Below are positions 1 to 8,255 of a stretch of 64,000 bases of DNA, in pieces (positions within the stretch are counted from its first letter, which is position 1; the number at the start of each line of letters is the position of its first letter). Origin of the DNA: Halorubellus litoreus. GTDB lineage: Archaea > Halobacteriota > Halobacteria > Halobacteriales > Natrialbaceae. The stretch is from assembly GCF_037081675.1 (NCBI RefSeq), contig NZ_JAZAQL010000003.1, forward strand, positions 1-64,000, given 5' to 3'. Made by a program: the position numbers and the translations under genes. The notes beneath the pieces were generated by a model. It was not told where the DNA came from. It saw only the letters and a list, made by a program, of their open reading frames with translations, and ran no database searches.

Positions 1-149
1 TCGCCGTACCACACGTTCAGGTCCTCGACGCTCAACTTCGCGTCGCCCTCGAACTCGAACTCCGTCCACTCCTCGCGCGTCTCCTCGGCGGTCTCGCCCG
101 CGACCGTCGTCGAGCCCGTGTCGTCCGCTTCGTACGTGGAATCTGTCAT
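1..149 (-). CDS. pstB: Phosphate ABC transporter ATP-binding protein, 5' part only
   Basis: The first 49 codons of a gene that continues past the left edge. After an acidic N-terminus of about 35 residues comes LSVEDLNVWYG, the opening strand and aromatic A-loop typical of PstB, the ATPase that energises high-affinity phosphate uptake by PstSCAB. The Walker motifs are outside the window, so the call rests on this signature and on the haloarchaeal habit of an acidic PstB extension. The start is the ATG at 149; no other start fits the frame. Another importer ATPase is possible but less likely. Confidence 0.72.
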   Translation of the reverse strand, partial: MTDSTYEADDTGSTTVAGETAEETREEWTEFEFEGDAKLSVEDLNVWYG

Positions 150-249
150 GGATGGTGTGGGTCGGGAGCCACGGCCGCGCCGACGCTGTGACTTGCCAGC
201 GACCACGGCGGGAGGGGTAATAGAACCAGTGACTCCCGCTGTCCGGAGT

Positions 250-1827
250 CTATCGCAGGAAGGGGACGTGCCGCCAGAGCTTGAGCCCTGCTGCGAGGAC
301 CTTCGCTTCGAGGTCGGTCGGGCCGGTGACGGGGTCGAAGGGGAGGCCGCGGGAGGTCGACACCGCCTTCTTCTCGGTGAATCGGACGACGCCGTCCTCG
401 CCGTGCCGGCGGCCGAGTCCGGAGTCCTTCATGCCACCCATCGGGGCGTCGTGGGCGGCCCACGAAGTGACGTAGCCGTCGTTGATCGAGATGGTGCCCG
501 CGTCGATGTCGCGAGCGATGGCGCGAGCGACGTCGACGTCGCCGGAGAGGATGCACGCGTGCAGGCCGTAGTCGGTGTCGTTGGCCTTCCGGACGGCTTC
601 GGCGTCGCTCGCGACCGGTTCCATGTTGACGACGGGCCCGAACGTCTCCTCGCAGGCAGCGGTCGCGTCCCTGGGGAGGTCCGTGAGCACGGTCGGTGCG
701 TAGAAGTACGGGCCGACGTCGTCGCGGACGCGGCCACCGGTCTCAACGGTCGCACCGTGGTCGCGGGCGTCCTCGACGTGCGCCTCGACGCGCTCCAGTT
801 GCGACTCGGAGATGAGCGAGCCGACGGGGACGCCGTACGCGTACTCGGTGCCGGGTTCGAGGTCGGCGACGGCGTCGACGAACCGCCGGGAGAACTCGTC
901 GTAGACGTCCTCGTGGACGTAGAGCCGTTCCGCGCTGATGCAGAGCTGGCCGGCGTTCGTGTAGCACGCGCCGATGGCGCGGTCGACAGCGGTGTCGACG
1001 TCGACGTCCGGGCGGACGTAGACGGGGTTCTTCCCGCCGAGTTCGAGCGAGCAGTCGACGAGTTCCTCGCCCGCTTTCGCGGCTATCTTCCGCCCGACGG
1101 CGGTGCTTCCGGTGAACGAGACGTAGTCGACGCGCTCGATGAGCGGGTCGCCGAGCGTCGCGCCATCGCCGGTGACGACCTGGAACGCGTCGTGTGGGAG
1201 CCCGGCTTCGCGGAGCAGTTCGACCGTGGCGAGCGCCGTGTACGGTGTCTCCTCTGCGGGTTTGAGGACGACGCTGTTCCCGGCCAGGAGCGCGGGGAGG
1301 GCGTCGCCGACCGCGAGGGTGAGGGGGTAGTTCCAGGGGGCGATGATGCCGACGACGCCGACCGGGTCGTAGTGGACGCGCGCGGTCGAGAGCAAGGGAA
1401 GGGCGCCGCGACGGCGTTCGCTCGCGAGCTGGTCGGCGACGCGGGTCGCGTAGTACCGCGACGTCATCGCGACGTCCATGACCTCCTCGTAGGCGTCGCC
1501 GCGCGCCTTCCCGGTCTCGAGTTGCATGAGGTCGAGGAGTTCCTCGCGGCGGTCAAGGACGAGGTCGTGGAAGCGTTCGAGGACGTCGGTGCGGGCGTCG
1601 AACCCGCGGTCGGCCCACCGCGACTGGGCGGCGTCCGCGTCCGCGACGGCGGTCGCGACGTCGTCGGGCGTCGATTCCGGTGCTGTGCAGAAGGCGTCGC
1701 CGGTGTAGGGTGCGACGACCTCGCGGTCGGCGGCGTCGTCGCTCGCGGTGACGAGGTCGTTCCAGTGGTCGAAGTCCCGGGGCGTCAATCGCGCGGGCAG
1801 CGAACCGGCGTCCGGCAGCTCGGGCAT
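250..1827 (-). CDS. NAD(P)-dependent aldehyde dehydrogenase (succinate-semialdehyde dehydrogenase-like)
   Basis: A 525-residue cytoplasmic aldehyde dehydrogenase that should oxidise an aldehyde to its acid with NAD(P). The family features are in order: an IIAPWNYPL cofactor-loop segment near residue 165, FTGSTAVG in the Rossmann region, the general-base motif ELGGKNP near 262, and the catalytic cysteine in AGQLCISAERL near 297. Length is slightly above the usual 480-500 because of an N-terminal extension of about 40 residues. It resembles the succinic-semialdehyde branch, but substrate cannot be fixed from sequence. It stands between pstB and a PNPOx-like gene with no sign of a shared pathway. 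Confidence 0.9.
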   Translation of the reverse strand: MPELPDAGSLPARLTPRDFDHWNDLVTASDDAADREVVAPYTGDAFCTAPESTPDDVATAVADADAAQSRWADRGFDARTDVLERFHDLVLDRREELLDLMQLETGKARGDAYEEVMDVAMTSRYYATRVADQLASERRRGALPLLSTARVHYDPVGVVGIIAPWNYPLTLAVGDALPALLAGNSVVLKPAEETPYTALATVELLREAGLPHDAFQVVTGDGATLGDPLIERVDYVSFTGSTAVGRKIAAKAGEELVDCSLELGGKNPVYVRPDVDVDTAVDRAIGACYTNAGQLCISAERLYVHEDVYDEFSRRFVDAVADLEPGTEYAYGVPVGSLISESQLERVEAHVEDARDHGATVETGGRVRDDVGPYFYAPTVLTDLPRDATAACEETFGPVVNMEPVASDAEAVRKANDTDYGLHACILSGDVDVARAIARDIDAGTISINDGYVTSWAAHDAPMGGMKDSGLGRRHGEDGVVRFTEKKAVSTSRGLPFDPVTGPTDLEAKVLAAGLKLWRHVPFLR

Positions 1828-1887
1828 GCCTCGACGTGCGGACCGAACCGCCCTAACGGCACCGGTCGGGGTACTCCCGGAGCCACC

Positions 1888-2361
1888 TCACTCTGGTCGG
1901 CGAGCATCGACGTCGCGCATCCGGTCGCCGTAGTCCCACGCGTACGCTCGTTCGACGTCGACGGTGACGTGCACCTCGTCGCGGTCGTCGCGCAGTAACC
2001 ACTGGGCGAGGTCGGAGTCGCGGTCGCCGAGGTAGTCGTCGACGAGCGTCCGCAGGAGCGCCTTGTCGTCGTCGGGTTCGAGCGTCGCGGTCCCCTGCCC
2101 GCGGACGCCGCGGTACGGCGGGTGGTTCGTCGACACCTCGAACGCGACCTCGGGGTCGGCTTCGAGGTACTCGACGACGCGCGCGGACGCCGACGTCGCG
2201 AGGTGGAGGGTGGCGTCGTCCGCGTCGTACCCGTACCACAGCGAGAGCATCCAGAGGCCGCCGCTGGGAGTCCGCGTGGCGACGCGGACGGGGATGGGGT
2301 TGTCGTCGAGGAACGCGTCCGTCCAGTCGCGGTCGGGGTCGCCCCGTAGTTTGAGCGTCAT
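1888..2361 (-). CDS. Pyridoxamine 5'-phosphate oxidase-like flavin-binding protein
   Basis: A 157-residue split-barrel protein. The order PVRVATRTPSGGLWMLSLWYG, then TLHLATSASARVVEYLEADPEVA, then a GQGTATLE strand matches the PNPOx-like family, whose small members bind FMN or F420 and reduce varied substrates. The C-terminal end HVTVDVERAYAWDYGDRM is typical of haloarchaeal members. Its start codon overlaps the end of the downstream UspA gene by four bases (ATGA type), so the two are probably co-transcribed and translationally coupled. A true PdxH role is unlikely, because the protein is short and lacks the PdxH C-terminal signature. Confidence 0.85.
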   Translation of the reverse strand: MTLKLRGDPDRDWTDAFLDDNPIPVRVATRTPSGGLWMLSLWYGYDADDATLHLATSASARVVEYLEADPEVAFEVSTNHPPYRGVRGQGTATLEPDDDKALLRTLVDDYLGDRDSDLAQWLLRDDRDEVHVTVDVERAYAWDYGDRMRDVDARRPE

Positions 2362-2786
2362 CGGACGATGGTGACGGGGACGGGGGCGCGGCGGACGACG
2401 CCCTCGGCGACGCTCCCGAGGAGGACGCGCGTCACGCCCGAGCGACCGTGACTCCCCATGACGATGTGGTCGACGTCGTTGTCCTCGGCGTAGTCGTTGA
2501 TGGCGCGCGTCGGCCGGCCGACGACGGACTCGGTCCGGAGGTCCGCGCCCGCGTCACCGGCTTTCTCGCGAGCGCTCTCGAAGAGTTGCTCGGAGGCGGC
2601 CTGCTCGTTCTCGAACCACTCCTCCCAGAACCCGGGGAGGGTGCCGTCGACGGGGCTGGCGTACCCGGCGTCGACGAGGTCGATGACGTGCAGGAGCGTG
2701 ACGGTGGCGTCGGGGTACTGGTCGAGCGCGTGTTCGAGCGCGTGCTCGGAGCCTTCCGAGTCGTCGTACGGGACGAGGACGTGCAT
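2358..2786 (-). CDS. Universal stress protein UspA family
   Basis: A 142-residue single-domain universal stress protein. It opens MHVLVPYDDSEGSEHALEHA, the first strand with the conserved Asp. The ATP-binding type G-2X-G-9X-G(S/T) signature appears near the end as VMGSHGRSGVTRVLLGSVAEGVV, followed by the final strand APVPVTIV. Members dimerise in the cytoplasm and act under stress, often binding ATP. The gene overlaps the preceding PNPOx-like gene by four bases. A second UspA is present at 24972-25415. Confidence 0.93.
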   Translation of the reverse strand: MHVLVPYDDSEGSEHALEHALDQYPDATVTLLHVIDLVDAGYASPVDGTLPGFWEEWFENEQAASEQLFESAREKAGDAGADLRTESVVGRPTRAINDYAEDNDVDHIVMGSHGRSGVTRVLLGSVAEGVVRRAPVPVTIVR

Positions 2787-2855
2787 GCGTGACAGTGCGC
2801 TCGTCGGACCGATAAAGGTGTGTGACGGTTGTCGGGTCGCGGCAACCGCCGTCGG

Positions 2856-3725
2856 TCAGCGGTCCGCGTCGAGCGCGTGGACGACGCCCTGGACGTCGCG
2901 TTCGAGCGTCGGACTCGCCCAGTCCTCGCGGAGCGCCGAGACCAACTCCGCTCGGTCCGCGGATTCGTTCGACGCGAGCGCGGCCTCGACGGCCGCGACC
3001 CACTCGGGGAGCAGTTCGGCGTACGCGTCGAGCGCGTCGGTGGCGTCCTCGCGGACGCCGAAGTGCCCGTAGCAGAGCGCGGACGGTTCGCGGTCACGGA
3101 GGCGAGCGATGGTGTCGAGCGACTCGTCGAGGTCGAAGTCGGGCGCGGGCGTCGTCGGGAGGAGTGCCCCACCGTAGTGCATGCCCGCGGCGTCGCCGAC
3201 GAACAGCGCGCCCGATTCGGGGTCGGAGAGCGCGACCTGGTGGGGGGCGTGGCCGGGGGCGTGGACGACGTCGAGGTCGCGGTCGCCGGCCGGAATTGTA
3301 TCGCCGTCGGTGAGCGCGACCGTGCGGTCGTCGTCGACGACGACCGGGGAGCCGTACTGGTCGGCGATCTCGTCGCCGACCGCGCGTCGTGCGCTCGCCG
3401 CGAGTCGCTCCAGGCGGTCGGGGTCGGTGAGATAGGGCAGGCCGCGTTCGTGGACGTAAACGGTCGCGTCCGGAAATCGCGCTGCGAGGTCGCCGACGGC
3501 GCCGGCGTGGTCGAGGTGGACGTGCGTCGGGACGATGGCGGCGAGGTCGTGCGCGCCGACGCCGCGGTCGTGGAGTGCGGCTTCGACGACGTCCGCGGCG
3601 GGTGCTGCGCCGGCGTCGACGAGCACAGGCGCTGGCGCTTCGAGGAGGAACGCGGAGTGCGCGCCGGGCGTCCCCAGCAGTTCGGTGTCGACGACGGTGA
3701 CGGCAGGGAGCGTGTCAGAGGCCAC
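2856..3725 (-). CDS. MBL-fold metallo-hydrolase
   Basis: A 289-residue metallo-beta-lactamase-fold hydrolase. The zinc motif HxHxDH is seen as THVHLDHAGAV, with later ligands in APGHAPHQVAL and LFVGDAAGMHYGG, and a C-terminal YGHFG histidine. It is the soluble single-domain glyoxalase-II-like group; substrate unknown. The frame is open for 23 more codons upstream, but those residues are arginine-rich and unlike haloarchaeal protein, so the GTG at 3725 (VASDTLPAVTVVD) is chosen as start. C-terminal residues 215-289 are helical and acidic. It is transcribed alone or with the MTH865 gene about 175 bases upstream. Confidence 0.85.
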   Translation of the reverse strand: MASDTLPAVTVVDTELLGTPGAHSAFLLEAPAPVLVDAGAAPAADVVEAALHDRGVGAHDLAAIVPTHVHLDHAGAVGDLAARFPDATVYVHERGLPYLTDPDRLERLAASARRAVGDEIADQYGSPVVVDDDRTVALTDGDTIPAGDRDLDVVHAPGHAPHQVALSDPESGALFVGDAAGMHYGGALLPTTPAPDFDLDESLDTIARLRDREPSALCYGHFGVREDATDALDAYAELLPEWVAAVEAALASNESADRAELVSALREDWASPTLERDVQGVVHALDADR

Positions 3726-3900
3726 GGTGCTGGGCCGTCCTTGGCTCGTCGTGCGCTTGAACGCTCGGGTTCGCGAGCGCATCCGAGCTCGCAACCACGT
3801 CCCGGTTTCCGACGACGGGTCGTGGCTGAGCGGTCGCTACTGGGTGACTTCGAGAGAAGGTGCGTGGTGTGCGCCCGTCGCGGTGGACGCTAGCGGGCCC

Positions 3901-4152
3901 TCAGATGTGGCCTTCGTCCTTGAGGTTCTCGATGACGTCGTCGACGAAGGATTCGACGTCGTCGTAGGGGAAGTCGCCGCCGGGAAGCTTCGTCTGGAGC
4001 TCCATGGCTGTCATGGAGAAGTCGCCGGACTCGAAGCGGGTGCCCGGGCCGTTGGGGAGCGCCGGGACGAGGTCCATCGGGCTCGAGATCGGGTAGTCGG
4101 CGCCACCGAATGCATCTTCCATCTGTTCGCGAAGGTCTTGCTCGTCTGCCAT
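3901..4152 (-). CDS. MTH865-like family protein
   Basis: An 83-residue acidic protein matching the small MTH865-like family (PF07747 as I recall it), known from methanogens and haloarchaea and of unknown function. Recognisable features are an N-terminal helix, YPISSPMDLVPALPNGPGT, then FESGDFSMTAMELQ and a C-terminal amphipathic helix. A compact helical structure is known for the family. No catalytic residues are evident. A TATA-like stretch at 4175-4183 lies about 27 bases upstream of the ATG, which fits leaderless transcription. Confidence 0.85.
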   Translation of the reverse strand: MADEQDLREQMEDAFGGADYPISSPMDLVPALPNGPGTRFESGDFSMTAMELQTKLPGGDFPYDDVESFVDDVIENLKDEGHI

Positions 4153-4174
4153 AACGACTCCACCTTCACGGGGA

Positions 4175-4183
4175 TAAATAGTA
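4175..4183 (-). promoter_or_regulatory. TATA box of the MTH865-like gene
   Basis: Read on the minus strand this is TACTATTTA in an otherwise GC-rich region, centred about 27 bases before the ATG at 4152. That is the usual haloarchaeal spacing for a leaderless mRNA. Confidence 0.5.
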
Positions 4184-4356
4184 AATCTTTGGGTAGTTGG
4201 TTGCGGCGGCGGGGCCGCATCTCGCTCCGGCCCCAGTGGTGCCCGGGTAGTCTCGGGCCATCGTGAAGCATCTACCGCTCGCCCGACCGTCGCGGTGCCC
4301 GGGAACCGTCCAGTCCCGGTGGAGTTCGTGTCATCCAGCTACGGACTGGATGAAAA

Positions 4357-4363
4357 TTTATTA
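4357..4363 (+). promoter_or_regulatory. TATA box of the GH97 gene
   Basis: TTTATTA in the only AT-rich stretch upstream of the glycosidase, centred 30 bases before the ATG at 4390. The spacing supports that ATG. The nearer ATG at 4385 is closed at once by TGA. Confidence 0.55.
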
Positions 4364-4389
4364 CGAACACGGTCATCACGCTTGATGGC

Positions 4390-7300
4390 ATGACAGAGGA
4401 TAACTCGCGTGCGAGTAAGAACTTACACAGCCGACGTGGGTTGCTCGGCGGGCTCACGGGCCTCATCGCCGCATCCGCGTACAGCGCCACCGTCCCGACG
4501 GACGCGACGGCGCAGGTGACGAGCGGCGACGCGTCCGACGTCCAGACGGTCACCTCCCCCGACGGTCGCGTCGAGGTCACCGTCGACGTCTCCACGGGCG
4601 TCCCGACGTACAGTATCAGCTACGACGACACCACGCACGTCGACGCCTCACCCATCGGGTTCAACTTCGCGAATCAGGCGACGTTCGGTACCGGCATCGC
4701 GGGCTCGGGGCCGGACGTCACCGTCACCGGGAGCGAGAGCGGGACAGCCACCGAGACCTGGGAGCCCGAGTGGGGGAACTACGACGTCGTCAGCGAGGAC
4801 TACGCGTACCGGACCATCGGCCTCGCGGAGACGAGTGCGCCCTCGCGGTCGGCGAACCTCCAGGTGCGCGCGTTCGACGACGGCGTCGGGTTCCGCGTCG
4901 CGTTCGACGACGACTTCGGCGAGTTCACCATCACCTCGGAGAACACCGAGGTGAACGTCGCGGGCGACTACACGTCGTGGTGGATCGCGAACGAGTTCGT
5001 GAACCCGCGGTTCGAACAGGAGTACCGCGAGACGGCGCTCAGCGACGTCCCCGCGGGGTCGAAGACCATCCGGCCGAACGACAACACGGTCCGGAAGGGC
5101 GTCCACACGCCGTTGACGATGCGCGCCGACGACGGGACGTACCTCTCCGTGCACGAGTCGAACCTCGACGACTACGCGACGATGAGTCTCGCCGCGAAGA
5201 ACGACGCGGGCGGGAACGAACTCGCGGTCGAACTCGCGCCGCTCCCGGACGGCACGAAGGTCCAGGCGAGCGCGCCGCACGTGACGCCGTGGCGGACGTT
5301 CCAGGTCGGCGACCGACCGGGCGACCTCGTCGAGTCCGAACTCGTCCCGCTGCTCGCGGACGCCCGCGACGACTCGGTGCTTCCCGGCGACGGGAGCGGG
5401 GGCGTCGACACCGACTGGATAACCGGGAAATCCTACGTCGGAATCTGGTGGACGATGATTGCAGGGAGCGCGAACTGGGAGTACAAGTCAGACAGCGAGA
5501 TAGAGAGCAACGGGAACGACCCCGCGTCGTACGTCCACGGCGCGCGCACCGAACGCATGCAGCGGTACATGCGGTTCGCGAGCGAGCACGGCATCGACAG
5601 CGTCCTCGTCGAAGGGTGGAACGAGGGCTGGGACACGTACCCCGGCGACGGCACCGGCCTCGAGATGGGCGTCGCGGACTCGTACCCGGACTTCGACGTC
5701 CCGACGGTCACCGACTACGGCGCGAACCTCCCGACACCGGTGGAGATGACGATCCACAACGAAACCGCCGGGAATATCGTGAACTACGAGGACGAGATAG
5801 AGAACGCCGGCGTCTTCGACGAATACGAGGCCGAGGGCGTCCGTTCCATCAAGAACGGGTACGTCTCCGACCCGGGGCTCGGGTTCGAGGGCGACGGGTC
5901 GTACGCGACGCACAACCAGCACTGCCAGACCGCCGTGAACCATCATCGACTCGCCATCAGGCGGGCGGCGGCGAACCGCCAGCTCCTCGAGATACACGAG
6001 GGCATCAAGCCGACCGGCGAGATACGGACGTACCCGAACGTCGCGGCCCGGGAGGTCGTGAAGGCCCAGGAGTACGACGGGTTCGGTGAACTCGGCGCGG
6101 ACGTCGGCCGCGACCACCACGTCCTCCTGCCGTTCACGCGGATGCTCGCCGGGCCGACGAGCTACCAGCCCGGTATCTTCGACGTGACGTTCAACGACGA
6201 CGACTCGGGCCGCATCCAGACGACGCGCGCGAAGCAACTCGCGATGTACCCGACGTACCTCGGCGGCATCCAGATGGCCGCGGACCGCATCGAGGCGTAC
6301 GTCGACCCGACGCTGGAGGTCGGCGAGTTCGTGCAAGCCCAATCGGGCGAGCTCGACGGGATGATCACGGCGGACGAGTGGCGGAACGCGTACGGCGCGC
6401 ACTACGTCCCGGTGGACCCGAACCGCGAACCCGACGGCGCGACGGCCTCGTTCACGGTGAAGAACGTCGAGAGCGCGGGCACGTACGACATCCACCTGCG
6501 GTACGCGAGCGACGCGGAGGAGAACGCACAAGCGGTCGTCGACAACGGTGGCCCGGAGGCGACGCTCGTCGTGAACGGGAGCGAGCGCACCATCCAGCCG
6601 GCGTACACGGACTACTGGGACGACTGGGCGGTTCACACGGAGCCCGTCGAACTGCAAGCGGGCGAGAACACGGTGACCGTGAAGCTCGGGGCCGACGACG
6701 TCGGCGGGTTCAACCTGAACACGATAGCGGTCAGCGAGCAAGGCGGGAGTTCGCCGGTCGCCGCGGAGTACGGGAACGTCGACCCCGCGAAGGAGAACCA
6801 CGACACGGTGCCCGAGTTCGACTTCATCGAGAACCTCCCGGTGGCGGACTGGGACGAGACGCGCGTGCTGGATTCGAGCATCGGCGAGTACGTCGTCACC
6901 GCGAAGCGCTCGGGGAGCGAGTGGTTCCTCGGTGCGATGACGAACGGGACGGCGCGCGACGTCACCGTGAACCTCGACTTCCTCTCCGCGCAGGCTGACG
7001 GGTGGGCGGTCACGGAGTACGTGGACGCCGAGGGGACCGGCGTCGAGTCGAACCCGACCGAGGTCGCCATCTCCGACTACCGCGTCGAAGCCGGGGATTC
7101 GCGGACGCTCTCGCTGGGCGCGAGCGGCGGCGCAGCGATGCGTCTGCGGCCCGCGGATAGCAGTGGCGTGACGATAGCGAGTTTCGACGACGTCGCCGGT
7201 GACGACGACGGCCCTGGCGCGTACACGTATCCGACGGACGCGTCGTTCCAGGACGGCGCGTTCGACCTCCGCGGGTTCGAGGTGAGCGAGACCGCGTCGA

Positions 7301-7833
7301 CGTACGACTTCACGTTCGAGGTCGCGAACCTCTACGACGCGTACGACTCCGGGAACTTCAGCCCGCACTTCTTGGCGGTCTGGCTGCGAGACCCGGCGGC
7401 GTCCGGCGGCCGAACGACGGAACTCGGCGACCTCTCCGTGACCGCCCAGTTCGTTGCTGCCTGGCAGTACCGGATCGCCGCGAGCGGCTACGACCAGCAC
7501 GTCACGGACGCGTCGGGGAACGAGGTCGGCGCGCCGACGCTCGTCGTGGACCGCGCCGCGAACACCGCGACGGTGTCCGTGGACAAGGCGACGTTGAGCG
7601 ACGTCGACGTTCCGAACGGCGAGGTGGTACCGGTCGTCGGCTCCGAGGACTACGGTGCGTTCCGGAACGTGCAGGAGAACGCGACCCAGTGGCAGTTCGG
7701 CGGTGCGAAGAGCGGGGCGGCCGACGACGCGCCGCGCGTCGTCGACCTCGTCACGCCGACGGGGACGACGCAGCGCGACGCGCTCGCGTACGACGCCGGG
7801 TCGCTCGCGACGCTACCGTTCAGGTCGCTGTAG
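4390..7833 (+). CDS. Secreted glycoside hydrolase family 97 (alpha-glucosidase/alpha-galactosidase type), multidomain
   Basis: A 1147-residue exported enzyme. A Tat signal (SRRGLLGG, residues 14-21) precedes the GH97 N-terminal beta domain (about 50-300). The catalytic TIM barrel holds GIWWTMIAG near 353, EGWNEGWD near 405-412, a HEGIKPTG segment near 535 and TRMLAGPTSYQPG near 585. In SusB, an inverting alpha-glucosidase, the matching loop has Glu where retaining GH97 enzymes have Gly, so HEG suggests the inverting type (recalled alignment, not computed). A CBM6/35-like module (about 670-787) interrupts the C-terminal part. Residues 927-1147 resemble the glucodextranase C-terminal binding module (starting IASFDDVAGDDDGPG). 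It likely trims alpha-glucans outside the cell. No transporter genes flank it. Confidence 0.9.
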   Translation: MTEDNSRASKNLHSRRGLLGGLTGLIAASAYSATVPTDATAQVTSGDASDVQTVTSPDGRVEVTVDVSTGVPTYSISYDDTTHVDASPIGFNFANQATFGTGIAGSGPDVTVTGSESGTATETWEPEWGNYDVVSEDYAYRTIGLAETSAPSRSANLQVRAFDDGVGFRVAFDDDFGEFTITSENTEVNVAGDYTSWWIANEFVNPRFEQEYRETALSDVPAGSKTIRPNDNTVRKGVHTPLTMRADDGTYLSVHESNLDDYATMSLAAKNDAGGNELAVELAPLPDGTKVQASAPHVTPWRTFQVGDRPGDLVESELVPLLADARDDSVLPGDGSGGVDTDWITGKSYVGIWWTMIAGSANWEYKSDSEIESNGNDPASYVHGARTERMQRYMRFASEHGIDSVLVEGWNEGWDTYPGDGTGLEMGVADSYPDFDVPTVTDYGANLPTPVEMTIHNETAGNIVNYEDEIENAGVFDEYEAEGVRSIKNGYVSDPGLGFEGDGSYATHNQHCQTAVNHHRLAIRRAAANRQLLEIHEGIKPTGEIRTYPNVAAREVVKAQEYDGFGELGADVGRDHHVLLPFTRMLAGPTSYQPGIFDVTFNDDDSGRIQTTRAKQLAMYPTYLGGIQMAADRIEAYVDPTLEVGEFVQAQSGELDGMITADEWRNAYGAHYVPVDPNREPDGATASFTVKNVESAGTYDIHLRYASDAEENAQAVVDNGGPEATLVVNGSERTIQPAYTDYWDDWAVHTEPVELQAGENTVTVKLGADDVGGFNLNTIAVSEQGGSSPVAAEYGNVDPAKENHDTVPEFDFIENLPVADWDETRVLDSSIGEYVVTAKRSGSEWFLGAMTNGTARDVTVNLDFLSAQADGWAVTEYVDAEGTGVESNPTEVAISDYRVEAGDSRTLSLGASGGAAMRLRPADSSGVTIASFDDVAGDDDGPGAYTYPTDASFQDGAFDLRGFEVSETASTYDFTFEVANLYDAYDSGNFSPHFLAVWLRDPAASGGRTTELGDLSVTAQFVAAWQYRIAASGYDQHVTDASGNEVGAPTLVVDRAANTATVSVDKATLSDVDVPNGEVVPVVGSEDYGAFRNVQENATQWQFGGAKSGAADDAPRVVDLVTPTGTTQRDALAYDAGSLATLPFRSL

Positions 7834-7896
7834 TCGACTGTCGACGGCTCGGCGCGGCTGTCTGTTGCCCACGGAGCGGGACTGACTGTGGTTCGT

Positions 7897-7918
7897 GACG
7901 GACCGGTCTCGGTCCGTC
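7897..7918. terminator. Possible bidirectional terminator hairpin
   Basis: A perfect 8-base inverted repeat (GACGGACC / GGTCCGTC) with a 6-base loop lies between the convergent GH97 gene and the 105-residue gene that follows. There is no T tract, so the role is inferred from position only. Confidence 0.35.
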
Positions 7919-7937
7919 GCGGGTGGTTCCTACATCG

Positions 7938-8255
7938 TTACGCGCTCGCTGCTGGTTCGATGGCGACGTCGTGGACGGCCTCGATACCGGTGCCGTCTTC
8001 GAGCGTGGCACGGGCTTCGTCGTCGTCGACGGCCTCGGTGACGACGAGCGTCGCGGTGACCTCGACGTCGACCTCGAGCGCGTTCAGGCCGGGCGTGATG
8101 CCGGTGACGCGCTCGATCTCGACGCCGTCGAGCGCGTCGAGGCGTCGGAGGACGGTGCGCGCACCGGTGGTCATGTCGCCGTCGGCGCCGTGGGGGACGC
8201 GGACGGTGAGGTGAGCTGTCGTCTCGAATCGGTGCCTGATGGTTTGGGCTACCAT
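7938..8255 (-). CDS. Hypothetical haloarchaeal protein, 105 residues
   Basis: A small acidic protein of unknown function. After MVAQTIRHRFETTAHLTVRVP it has alternating strands and a helix (GARTVLRRLDALDGVEIERV), then paired strands LEVDVEVTATLVV and a C-terminal helix-strand. This looks like a single ferredoxin-like or BON-like alpha/beta fold. No motif points to catalysis. The frame is open further upstream, but that part runs into a tandem DNA repeat and is arginine/proline-rich, so the ATG at 8255 is chosen. It converges on the GH97 gene. Confidence 0.65.
   Translation of the reverse strand: MVAQTIRHRFETTAHLTVRVPHGADGDMTTGARTVLRRLDALDGVEIERVTGITPGLNALEVDVEVTATLVVTEAVDDDEARATLEDGTGIEAVHDVAIEPAASA

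Noticed and set aside
118..1998. 626-codon plus-strand frame over the aldehyde dehydrogenase
   Set aside because: It is the antisense shadow of the aldehyde dehydrogenase; the protein is Arg/Val/Asp-rich with no motifs, and the minus-strand frame has all family signatures.
5488..7500. 670-codon minus-strand frame opposite the GH97 gene
   Set aside because: Extreme Arg/Val composition and antisense to a clear glycosidase.
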